Part shown: piece after piece, positions 18,691 through 26,418 of the stretch
How the letters are laid out: each line of letters starts with the position of its first letter
Position numbering within the stretch: the first letter of the stretch is position 1
Assembly (NCBI RefSeq): GCF_002291425.1
Contig: NZ_CP014136.1
Location: 4,824,925-4,888,924 of the forward strand
Direction of reading: 5' to 3'
Length of the DNA stretch: 64,000 bases
Source of the DNA: Gibbsiella quercinecans
GTDB taxonomy: Bacteria > Pseudomonadota > Gammaproteobacteria > Enterobacterales > Enterobacteriaceae
Made by a program: the position numbers and the translations under genes
The notes under the pieces: model-generated
Seen by the model: only the letters and a program-made list of their open reading frames with translations
Database searches by the model: none
Told to the model about the DNA's origin: nothing

Positions 18691-20667
18691 TTACTCCAGT
18701 TTGAGTTTTAGCCCGGTCGCTGAGTATTCCGGCGTGGCCTGAAAACCGTCGACCGTGATGTTACTGAACTTGCCGCTGAAGCTGGCGCTTTTGATGACTT
18801 CAAGCACGTCGCCCGCCTGCGGTTGATAGCCGTCGCGGAAACTGATTTCGAGACCGCCGCCGACGATATCCACCGTACTGGTCGAATTTATCCGCCCGGC
18901 GCCATCCTGGCCCAGCGAGAGCGCCAGCGTCGCCTCCGCCAACTGTGTGTAGCGGCCGGCAAGGTTTACCGTCTTGTCGGCATGGCCCGCCAGACGGCCC
19001 GCTTCAACGTAAACATCGCCAGTGCCAAATGCGTTATCCGCATCGGCCTGTAGCGTGCCTTCTTCCAGGATCGTACCGCCGGTGTAGCTGTTATTGCCGG
19101 CCAGGATCAGTGTTCCACTGCCTTTTTTGGTCAGTTTCCCGGCGCCGCTGATGTCGTTGCGCCAGCTATCCTGCGCGTTAAAGCCGCCGAGGTTGCCATC
19201 CATGTTTACGATTACGTCGCCGTTGAACGCGCCATAGCCGTCGGCCGCGTCAAACAGGTTCAAGCGACCGAAGCCTTCCGCATCGTCCAGCACCGGATAG
19301 CCGGACGGCAACGCGGTGGTCTTCAGGACCACGCGGCGTTGTTCGGCATCCAGGTAAGGCAAGCGCGTTTCCAGCAGCACTTCGGCACCTTTCGGCACCA
19401 CGGCTTCGCGCGTGGTGTCCCCCGTTTGTTGGAAACCGAAGGTCAGGCGCGCGCGGTATTTTTCCTTATTGGCTTGATGGTCGGCAAAACGATCGTCGGT
19501 GGTTGACGCGGAGTGCGCGAAATTGAGGAAGTCCGCCGGCTCCTGCGCGTTGACCGCACTCATCAGCGTTTGGTGCGCCTGATCGTAGGCTGCCTGGCGC
19601 GTAGCTTCATCCTGCGCGTAAATGTTACCCAAGGCCGACGCCTGGCCTAAAATGCGCCCGCCGATGACGTCCATCGGCGAATGCATCCCGGCGATAATGC
19701 GGTTTTCACCCAACTCCACGCCGCGCGCCACCATTTCCTGGAATCGCTCCGGCACCAGGTAGGCGATGGCGATGGCGTTACGCACGCTTTCCGCCGTGTG
19801 TCCGCTGGGGAAGCCGCCGTCGTTATTAGGCGTGCTGCTGGTGGCCGGAACCAGCGATGGGGCGATCACCACCTGATCGCTCCATCGCCAGGGGCGGGCA
19901 TATTTGTAAAAGCGTTTGGCGGGTTCGGTCGAAGCATTCGTTCCCATATTTTGAACGAAAGTAATCGCTTTACCGAATTCCGGGTTGGCGTCACCGCTGA
20001 CGCCGGTGTTGTTGCCTTCATCGTCATATTTTACGGTGTCGGCATCAGCGGGAATGTCGGTGATGGTAGTGAACTGGCGTGCGGCGGTGCGCCATGCCTC
20101 GGTCAGCGGCCCTAAACCATCCGTGACGCTATAACCTTTGCCGCGCCGATCGTCCAGATAAGCGGCCAGCTCCTGTTCGTCCGTGCGTGAGGTTGTGGTG
20201 CGCATGGAGAAATCAATGTTTTCATCATGTACCACCGTATCCAATACCCGGCCATCGGTTGCATCGCCCGGTATTCCTGTCCAGCTGGATTTCACGACGG
20301 CCGGGAAGCCGTCGCGCGCTTCGGCGGATACGTCAGCGTCGACCAGCAGACTGCTGGGTTCCCATACCTTCAAAAAGCCGGCCAGCACCCGCACGCCGGC
20401 GTTGGTTTCTTGGGTCGCATAACGTGCGTCGCCGCGCTGGTTGGTATAGGCATAATCGACAAAGGGAAGAACGGTGGATTCATTCTGGACGGGGGCGGTT
20501 TCAACCTGGCCCAGCCCCACCGGCGGTTTTGCCGTTTCGACCGCGTTGTCGGTGGGGCCGCTGTTACTGCTGTTGTTATCACAGGCGGCCAGCAGGGTCA
20601 TTGCGCCGGCGAGTGCCAGCGTGAGCAATCGTTTATGCAGCTTAGGCGGAGTGTTGTTGTATCCCAT
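18691..20667 (-). CDS. Lipoprotein with PAP2 acid-phosphatase domain and autotransporter-type repeat; likely T2SS substrate
   Basis: 658 residues. A lipoprotein signal peptide has the lipobox LAAC (Cys29), followed by Asp30 and a Ser/Asn-rich spacer (CDNNSSNSG). The PAP2/haloperoxidase active site is complete: K251-x6-R258-P259, P287-S-G-H290-T and R323-x5-H329-x3-D333. The C-terminal third has an autotransporter-associated repeat (GSGTLILAGNNSYTGG, then GGTILEEGTLQADADNAFG), but no outer-membrane barrel follows. The protein therefore needs another export route. It sits between gspO and gspB, the position of a dedicated substrate. The Cys-Asp-Asn-Ser start recalls pullulanase PulA, a cell-surface lipoprotein secreted by this machine. 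Phosphatase activity follows from the motifs; secretion is inferred. Confidence 0.85.
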   Translation of the reverse strand: MGYNNTPPKLHKRLLTLALAGAMTLLAACDNNSSNSGPTDNAVETAKPPVGLGQVETAPVQNESTVLPFVDYAYTNQRGDARYATQETNAGVRVLAGFLKVWEPSSLLVDADVSAEARDGFPAVVKSSWTGIPGDATDGRVLDTVVHDENIDFSMRTTTSRTDEQELAAYLDDRRGKGYSVTDGLGPLTEAWRTAARQFTTITDIPADADTVKYDDEGNNTGVSGDANPEFGKAITFVQNMGTNASTEPAKRFYKYARPWRWSDQVVIAPSLVPATSSTPNNDGGFPSGHTAESVRNAIAIAYLVPERFQEMVARGVELGENRIIAGMHSPMDVIGGRILGQASALGNIYAQDEATRQAAYDQAHQTLMSAVNAQEPADFLNFAHSASTTDDRFADHQANKEKYRARLTFGFQQTGDTTREAVVPKGAEVLLETRLPYLDAEQRRVVLKTTALPSGYPVLDDAEGFGRLNLFDAADGYGAFNGDVIVNMDGNLGGFNAQDSWRNDISGAGKLTKKGSGTLILAGNNSYTGGTILEEGTLQADADNAFGTGDVYVEAGRLAGHADKTVNLAGRYTQLAEATLALSLGQDGAGRINSTSTVDIVGGGLEISFRDGYQPQAGDVLEVIKSASFSGKFSNITVDGFQATPEYSATGLKLKLE

Positions 20668-20803
20668 GGTATAATTCTCGAATAATTGATTAGTGTAATA
20701 ATTAAGTTGCGCGAGGAAACTATCAGTCGGTTATTACACAATGATGAAAACGCTTTACCTCCCCATACGATAAATTGCACTCGACCGTTAACGCCTCTGC
20801 GAA

Positions 20804-20821
20804 CCGACAATTGAATGACAT
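20804..20821 (-). promoter_or_regulatory. Pho-box-like site upstream of the PAP2 lipoprotein gene
   Basis: Read on the minus strand: ATGTCAT-TCAA-TTGTCGG, two 7-mers spaced 4 bases apart as in the PhoB consensus CTGTCAT-N4-CTGTCAT. It lies 137 bp upstream of the phosphatase start. PhoB binding is inferred from pattern only. Confidence 0.45.
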
Positions 20822-20823
20822 AA

Positions 20824-20841
20824 TTGTCATTTTTCTGTGCT
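20824..20841 (+). promoter_or_regulatory. Pho-box-like site upstream of gspB
   Basis: TTGTCAT-TTTT-CTGTGCT has the 7-4-7 layout of a Pho box. A -10-like CATACT follows at 20852-20857, ten bases after the box, which is the spacing used at PhoB-activated promoters. The gspB start is 143 bp downstream. Confidence 0.45.
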
Positions 20842-20984
20842 ATAGACCTCTCATACTCAAATGACGGTAGCTGCCGCAGCCGCGCAACAGCCGGCTGGGA
20901 TAACCTGGATAACTGAAGGCTTACGCTTTATCCGATAGAAGCATCAGAAGACGGCGGCAAAAAAATAGAGACTGAGAGGGGAAT

Positions 20985-21491
20985 GTGGCCGAATCGGCGC
21001 GGGAAAATTCAACGGGCTATCGTATGCCCGGTTATTTATTGGCGGCTTATGCGTTATTACTGGTGACACTGGGGTGGTTTAGCGGCCAACGCTGGGGGAT
21101 TGCGCCTTTGACGCCGTCGCCGCAACCGGCGCTCGTGCAGCGCGTTAACGTGCCCGTTGCGGAAAACACGCGGCTAAAACCCACGCCTGTCGTCGGCGAA
21201 CCTGCGGCGGCGCCCGCCGCGCGGATGCGCGATGGCGAGCTGCCGATGCTGAACTACAGCGCGCATGTTTATACCACCGACGACAGTAAGCGCAGCATCA
21301 CCCTGAACGGGAAGCGCTATCGTGAAGGGGACAGTCCGGTGGAAGGGGTAATCATTGAGCAGATTCAGCAGGATGTCACGGTGTTCAGCGTCAATGGAGA
21401 ACCCTTTATCCTTGACGCGTTGCAAGACTGGCCGGGGGGAAAAATTGATAGCGAAGAGCAGGAACAACCCGGCCAACTCCCTCTTGATTAA
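20985..21491 (+). CDS. gspB: Type II secretion accessory protein GspB
   Basis: 168 residues from the GTG at 20985 (GAGAGGGG just upstream). One N-terminal transmembrane segment (YLLAAYALLLVTLGWFSG) is followed by a proline-rich linker and a periplasmic C-terminal domain with LPMLNYSAHVYTTDDSKRSI and LNGKRYREGD. This is the PulB/OutB family, which in some systems helps place the secretin or links it to the cell wall. It lies divergent from the PAP2 lipoprotein gene. Its TAA and the TAA of convergent gspS share bases, so the genes overlap tail to tail. Confidence 0.88.
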   Translation: MAESARENSTGYRMPGYLLAAYALLLVTLGWFSGQRWGIAPLTPSPQPALVQRVNVPVAENTRLKPTPVVGEPAAAPAARMRDGELPMLNYSAHVYTTDDSKRSITLNGKRYREGDSPVEGVIIEQIQQDVTVFSVNGEPFILDALQDWPGGKIDSEEQEQPGQLPLD

Positions 21492-21895
21492 CCGTTTTGT
21501 TGTGAACGCATGGCGTCGATAAACGGCACCAGCGAACGGTTAAACGTCATGCACTGCGTCTCTTTCGGCGTAGTGTCTTCCAGCAGCCCCTGATACAGCG
21601 TATGGCTCATCTGGGCCAGCGCCTGGTTATTATTGATATTCCATCCTTTCTGCTTAGCCAACGTTAATGCCGTCTGGTTAATGGTGGCGTCATCGGGCAG
21701 ATCGCCGCGATTGCACTGTTGCCTCAGATAGCGGCTCGCCGCGATCAACGACGCTAACTGGTTCATTTGGGCGCTTTCCGGCACCGGCGACAGACTGCTG
21801 ACCGGCTTTGGCGCCGTTGGCGCAGACTGTTGGCAACCCGTCAGAACCAGGCTTGATAAGCTGATGAGTAATACTTTGGCCAAGGGTGAATTCAT
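21488..21895 (-). CDS. gspS: Type II secretion pilotin lipoprotein GspS (PulS/OutS type)
   Basis: 135 residues. Lipoprotein signal MNSPLAKVLLISLSSLVLTG-C21, followed by a Pro/Ser spacer and an alpha-helical domain with QLASLIAASRYLRQQCNRGD and TPKETQCMTFNRSLVPFI. The two cysteines in the mature part match the disulfide of PulS/OutS. The pilotin carries GspD to the outer membrane by binding its C-terminal tail. It converges on gspB with a four-base overlap. Confidence 0.88.
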   Translation of the reverse strand: MNSPLAKVLLISLSSLVLTGCQQSAPTAPKPVSSLSPVPESAQMNQLASLIAASRYLRQQCNRGDLPDDATINQTALTLAKQKGWNINNNQALAQMSHTLYQGLLEDTTPKETQCMTFNRSLVPFIDAMRSQQNG

Positions 21896-22525
21896 GATGA
21901 TACATATCTGCTGTTTTAAGTGGCGACCATTCTAGCAAATCGCCTCTGCCAGTCACTGACTTCGTGTAACCGTTGACACTTTTTGGTGCGGCTGTGCATT
22001 AATGCCAACGAGAACCGTGAGTACTGCGTGGCGGCTGGTGCCATATCGGCATTAGCTTGTCTACCATACAATCCTGATTTTTGGTCAAATTATTCTTGTT
22101 GAGAGAACTGTCATTTCAAACGTGTATGTAAGCTTTCTTCTCTATTTTTAAATTGGCAAGGGGATTATTATTCATTACTCCAACTTTTACTAATGAAAAC
22201 TGGAACAGTGTATTTAATTCACTATGGGGTTTTTCGGCGACGGTGAATGTGGCGTGTTATTCAACCCTGTATTACCAGTAGCAGTGGCCTGTATCCCTTC
22301 TTAGTCTCTGTTCATCTGGTTCTAATATGATGATAAACATACCTGTACATATTTTTTGACCATTTTTGGAAATTATTAATGTTGTAAAAAAATAAATTAT
22401 TTCATATAGTTATGGATGTGTCAGTTGCTTTTTTGGGAAAGATAAAATAGCGATAAGTGGCATGGTTTTGATTTTTTATTTTTGAAAATGTATCCGTTTT
22501 AATGAGAATGAAAGGATGTTTTGAA
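21896..22525. other. AT-rich transition region, no supported gene
   Basis: Roughly 630 bp where composition changes from GC-rich to strongly AT-rich, especially after 22080. Short broken frames are present (for example around 22200-22300), but nothing with a start, a ribosome site and useful length. The promoter for the Ada-like gene must lie in 22350-22510. The change of base use marks the left side of acquired DNA. I found no integrase or direct repeat here. Confidence 0.55.
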
Positions 22526-23611
22526 ATGGACTGGAGCATGAAGATACTAAAAGATAAACGATGGAAATGGCTCAAAAATAAAGAGGTTCCAGAAAAAGCA
22601 AAATTTGTCTACGGGGTAATTGCAAGCAAAATTTATTTTGACCCACATAATCCATCTCGTTTACCAAAACCAGAAAATATCGTTTTCTTTGATAATGAAA
22701 ATGATGCAATTTTGGCTGGTTATAGGAAGTCTAAACGTTGTGGAGATATACAAAAAAACACAAAAAATAGGCATTGTAAGATTATAAAAAAAGCTTGTGA
22801 GATAATGGATAATAGCGACGGCAAGATAAAGCTAGATGAATTAGCGGACACTGTCGGGATGAGTGCTTATCATTTTCACCGAGTATTTAAAGAACAGACA
22901 GGAGTTACACCGAAAGAGTACTTGCAAACCAAAAATAGAAATCAAGTCCAACAAAATATCAGTACCCATGACTCAATCACCGCTGCAGTTTATGATAGTG
23001 GATTCAGTTCCAATAGTAGATTTTATGAAAAGTCAAATCAACTTCTAGGCATGACCCCAAAAAAATTTAAATCGGGAGGTAAAAACGAAGTCATTTACTT
23101 CTCCATTGGGAAATGTTCGTTACGTTCTTTTCTTGTAGCCAAAAGTGCAAAGGGTCTTTGCCGAATTTCAATAAATAATGATCCAGAAGTACTAATCAAA
23201 GAACTACAAGATGCATTTAGCCATGCTGAGCTAATTGGAGGCGATGCGGAATTTGACCTTATTGTAGCAAAAGTTGTCGGACTTATTGAACATCCCGGAA
23301 ACGATACAGAACTTCCACTCGATATCAGGGGAACAGCATTTCAACAAAAAGTTTGGAAAGCATTGAGGGAAATCCCTGCCGGTGAAACAGTTACATATTC
23401 CTACATAGCACAGAAAATAGGTATGCCAAAGTCATATAGGGCCGTAGCAAATGCATGTGGGGCAAATAAGTTAGCAGTAGCAGTGCCCTGCCATCGAGTT
23501 GTACGAAATGATGGATCTCTTGGCGGTTATAGATGGGGGCTTGATAGGAAAAAAGTATTGATAAACAGAGAAAAAGAGCAACACAGAATCATAGGAAAGA
23601 AAGGAAATTAA
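22526..23611 (+). CDS. Ada-type O6-methylguanine-DNA methyltransferase with degenerate sensor domain
   Basis: 361 residues with the order of E. coli Ada: N-terminal Ada domain (1-80), AraC-type helix-turn-helix (about 90-185; LDELADTVGMSAYHFHRVFK) and the C-terminal methyltransferase with LPLDIRGTAFQQKVWKALRE and the acceptor motif PCHRVV (Cys322; Cys321 in E. coli). Starting at ATG 22526 (AAAGGA upstream) keeps the E. coli numbering. This shows that Cys38, the methylphosphotriester acceptor, is Phe; Cys42 is Asn; and Cys69 is Ser, with only Cys72 left. The repair domain should still remove O6-methyl groups from guanine, but the zinc-based damage switch is lost. It lies upstream of an N-nitroso biosynthesis gene set, so self-protection is the likely role. 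Strongly AT-rich coding. Confidence 0.9.
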   Translation: MDWSMKILKDKRWKWLKNKEVPEKAKFVYGVIASKIYFDPHNPSRLPKPENIVFFDNENDAILAGYRKSKRCGDIQKNTKNRHCKIIKKACEIMDNSDGKIKLDELADTVGMSAYHFHRVFKEQTGVTPKEYLQTKNRNQVQQNISTHDSITAAVYDSGFSSNSRFYEKSNQLLGMTPKKFKSGGKNEVIYFSIGKCSLRSFLVAKSAKGLCRISINNDPEVLIKELQDAFSHAELIGGDAEFDLIVAKVVGLIEHPGNDTELPLDIRGTAFQQKVWKALREIPAGETVTYSYIAQKIGMPKSYRAVANACGANKLAVAVPCHRVVRNDGSLGGYRWGLDRKKVLINREKEQHRIIGKKGN

Positions 23612-23737
23612 GTATAATTATATGATTTATATATAATTTGTTGTATTTTTCAAATAGCAATGTAGCGTATTTTCGATACTCATTGAAACGAGATAGTCTT
23701 ACTACGACAGGGCTAAATGAACTGAGGTAGTACGACT

Positions 23738-25144
23738 ATGGCTAGTGAAAATATGAACCGAATGACAGAAAAAGAACTAAACATACTGTTGCAAGAAATG
23801 TCTGCTTTTAATAAGTTCCGAGATTCAACATCTTGGTATGAACCAGATGACGTTTGGAAGCGTCCAGTCAGACCACAATCATTTAAACATATCGTATTCG
23901 ATGATGTTCAGAACGAAAACATAAGCAATTACTCAACATTTACAATGAATAGAATTCTAACAGCTATGTATGAGATGGATTTTCTTTTTCTTCCTCAGAC
24001 GTCGAACAACGTTACAAGAGAATTATCAGAGAACTATAACAGTTCGATAATCAAGCTAAAAAATAAAATAATTCCTGTACTGGAAGAAAAAATATTTGGA
24101 TACATTGACAAAGAAGTCTATGTTACAGGTGATTGGAATAGAGAGACCTTTGAAGAATATTTCAATAACAAGATAAGCACTCTTTCTGAAAAGCCTGAAA
24201 GTCTAGTTTTGATAGAAAAATCATCTTCAAGAGAATTGGTGGCCAAATTTTTATTAATGCAACATGCTCTGGACTTCCTACCCGAATCATCTCACATGAT
24301 TCGCTACGCAAAAGGCGATTTTGGTGCAGAGCAGTCAGCTTTATTTAGGGTATTACTCGATGAGTTTGGTTATGGAAGACATGAAGAAAAACACAGTACT
24401 CTATTCAAAAAAACTTTATCGTCAGCAGGAATGTATGATAATTCTCATGCATATTGGAATTTTTACCTCAATTCTACATTAATGAATAATAATTACTTTC
24501 ATTATATTACCAATGATATATCTAAATTTTTCGAGTATGTAGGTGCTATCACCTGGGCAGAAAATTCATTCGGTCCTTATTGTAGGATGATAGGAAACAT
24601 GCTGAAAGAGACGATTAAAGACATTGATGTTCGCTACTATGAGGAACACGATCATATAGATGGATTTCATGGACGGATGACGCTACATGAAATATTGAAT
24701 CCATTAGCTAAGCGATTTGGCAATGATGTATATGTGCACTTTGTAAAAGGGATTGAAGTTTGTGGCTTCTTACAAAAAGTGATGGAAAAAGAACTCTGCG
24801 ATCAAATTCGTTGGATGGAGAACAAAGAAAAATATGTCCAGTTAGCAAAAGACATTAAAAGATCAGTTCTAGACGATATAAAAAAAATACCTGTAGCATA
24901 CCTAAATGAACCATTGAATGAATTGTCAGTTCCACATGTTCATGATGGAGATGAGTTTTGTATCGTTGATGAAGGAATGCTACGTTTTTGTCATGGCCCT
25001 GATTGCTATACTGATCTTCTCCCCGGTGACTGCGTTGTAATTCGGAAGAATAGGTTACATGGAGCACTGGTTCTTTCTGATTACTGTAAGTACAGGATCC
25101 TTTCAATTGGGGACTATACAAAGTATGCAAACTATAAGATTTGA
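23738..25144 (+). CDS. SznF/StzF-like N-nitrosating metalloenzyme (heme-oxygenase-like diiron plus cupin)
   Basis: 468 residues (SznF is about 470). After an N-terminal helical domain, the heme-oxygenase-like domain carries E183, E209, H219, E275, H304, D308 and H311. Their spacing matches the SznF diiron ligands E189, E215, H225, E281, H311, D315 and H318, apart from one residue. The C-terminal cupin has H400, H402 and H441, with the same 41-residue interval as H407/H409/H448. SznF hydroxylates N-omega-methyl-L-arginine at two nitrogens in the diiron domain and then rearranges it in the cupin to an N-nitrosourea. The adjacent methyltransferase gene supports the same chemistry here. SznF residue numbers are recalled from the literature; the assignment is by motif and context. 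GAGG lies upstream of ATG 23738. Confidence 0.9.
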   Translation: MASENMNRMTEKELNILLQEMSAFNKFRDSTSWYEPDDVWKRPVRPQSFKHIVFDDVQNENISNYSTFTMNRILTAMYEMDFLFLPQTSNNVTRELSENYNSSIIKLKNKIIPVLEEKIFGYIDKEVYVTGDWNRETFEEYFNNKISTLSEKPESLVLIEKSSSRELVAKFLLMQHALDFLPESSHMIRYAKGDFGAEQSALFRVLLDEFGYGRHEEKHSTLFKKTLSSAGMYDNSHAYWNFYLNSTLMNNNYFHYITNDISKFFEYVGAITWAENSFGPYCRMIGNMLKETIKDIDVRYYEEHDHIDGFHGRMTLHEILNPLAKRFGNDVYVHFVKGIEVCGFLQKVMEKELCDQIRWMENKEKYVQLAKDIKRSVLDDIKKIPVAYLNEPLNELSVPHVHDGDEFCIVDEGMLRFCHGPDCYTDLLPGDCVVIRKNRLHGALVLSDYCKYRILSIGDYTKYANYKI

Positions 25145-25463
25145 AAAGTGCCAACTCCCATTTATTTTGAAAACAAAGCATCTATTCATAATGGTAGAAA
25201 ATGATGATAACAACGTGATCTTTACAGATTTCACATGTAAACATAGAGGAGGACCGCTTAGCCACGGCACATTTGTCGGTCGTTCGATTGTTTGCCCATG
25301 GCATGGGAAAAGAACATTAAAGTGTACGTTGAATAAGTTGAACTTACCTTTAATAAAAAACGGGGATAGTCTAACTGTTACAGTCAAAGACTTTGAAGCG
25401 GTTATAACGTTATCGAGTCTGAATGGAGGGGGTTATGCTGATGAAAGACTGCAAAGTCTGTGA
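25125..25463 (+). CDS. Small Rieske-type [2Fe-2S] protein
   Basis: 112 residues from ATG 25125, which overlaps the end of the SznF-like gene by 20 bases. Cluster ligands are complete: C38-K-H40 and C57-P-W-H60, in FTCKHRGGPLSHG and SIVCPWHG. It is a single Rieske domain with no oxygenase catalytic domain. It could pass electrons to the diiron enzyme, which needs reductant, or act on a later step. The frame is open upstream to 25059, but that start would lie deep inside the previous gene. GGGGA at 25109-25113 is a possible ribosome site. Confidence 0.82.
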   Translation: MQTIRFEKCQLPFILKTKHLFIMVENDDNNVIFTDFTCKHRGGPLSHGTFVGRSIVCPWHGKRTLKCTLNKLNLPLIKNGDSLTVTVKDFEAVITLSSLNGGGYADERLQSL

Positions 25464-26418
25464 ATCCGAATTTCGTGTATTAAGTAGTATCCCACGTTGG
25501 CATTTCGCCATGCTGAATGATAATGAAAGAAATGAAAAGCTAAAACTTGCTATGGAATCTTCTGATATGAGAGATAAGCTAGTTCTCGATATTGGAACTG
25601 GGACCGGCTTTCTATCAATGCTAGCCGTCCAGAATGGAGCGAAACATGTTTATACATGTGAAGTTAATCCATATGTCGCTAAAAAAGCGGAAGAGATAAT
25701 ATCTATTAATGGATATAAGGATAAAATAACTGTAATAAATAAACTTTCCACTGATTTAATATTAGGTTTTGACCTGCCTGATAGAGCTGATGTGCTTATT
25801 TCTGAAACTGTAGACTGTGGTTTTTTTGGAGAAGGTTTTGCAGTTTCTCTTACGCATGCTCTCCGTGAGCTTTTACACGAAAACGCTCTGCTAATACCTA
25901 GCGCAGTAAGACTCAACTGTTGCCTAATTAATAGTGAAGATATTGCCGCGTTGAATTGTGTTCCGGATAACATCTTAGGATTCGACCTGAGCTCTTTTAA
26001 TGAATTTCAAACTCCTGGTTATTTTCCAGTAAGGTTAAATACTTGGAACCACAAGATTGTCAGCAATGTTTCTGAAATAATGATTGTGGATTTTCAAAGC
26101 AACATATCTTTTGATAAAAATTGTTTTATCCAGAAAAGGGCCACAGCATCAACTCAGGTTCATGGTGTTCTTTTTTGGTTTAACTTGTCTTTGGCTGAGA
26201 ACATTGAATTGAGTAATTCTCCAGAGAACAACCGTTCTCATTGGATGCAAGCCGTTCAGTTATTTGAGCACCCTGTAGAGGTTAAAGAAAACAGCCTATA
26301 CCATCTGCATTGTTTTTCGACTGAAAATGGAATTGTGTTTAAAGGAGTCTACCCAGATACCGACGATACGAATCGTTCCCTACTACATACAGATAAAGTG
26401 TCCAATGAGCTTATTTAA
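25435..26418 (+). CDS. PRMT-like arginine N-methyltransferase (SznE role)
   Basis: 327 residues. The N-terminus has WHFAMLNDNERN, resembling PRMT7-type enzymes. The SAM motif is LDIGTGTGFL (51-60) with the acidic residue E76 (CEVNP). The double-glutamate loop ISETVDCGFFGEG places E124 and E133 nine residues apart, as in arginine methyltransferases. In streptozotocin biosynthesis SznE converts free L-arginine to N-omega-methyl-L-arginine, the substrate of SznF. Adjacency to an SznF homologue supports that role here. The start at 25435 follows GGAGG (25425-25429); ATG 25423 and 25441 are alternatives. It overlaps the Rieske gene by 29 bases. Confidence 0.85.
   Translation: MLMKDCKVCESEFRVLSSIPRWHFAMLNDNERNEKLKLAMESSDMRDKLVLDIGTGTGFLSMLAVQNGAKHVYTCEVNPYVAKKAEEIISINGYKDKITVINKLSTDLILGFDLPDRADVLISETVDCGFFGEGFAVSLTHALRELLHENALLIPSAVRLNCCLINSEDIAALNCVPDNILGFDLSSFNEFQTPGYFPVRLNTWNHKIVSNVSEIMIVDFQSNISFDKNCFIQKRATASTQVHGVLFWFNLSLAENIELSNSPENNRSHWMQAVQLFEHPVEVKENSLYHLHCFSTENGIVFKGVYPDTDDTNRSLLHTDKVSNELI

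Noticed and set aside
22502..22525. Upstream ATG as the start of the Ada-like gene
   Set aside because: No ribosome site precedes it, and starting at 22526 reproduces the E. coli Ada numbering exactly.
23738..25144. Simple heme oxygenase or CADD-like pyrroloquinoline-type enzyme
   Set aside because: Those lack the C-terminal cupin with three histidines and are not paired with a PRMT-like methyltransferase; the ligand spacing fits SznF.
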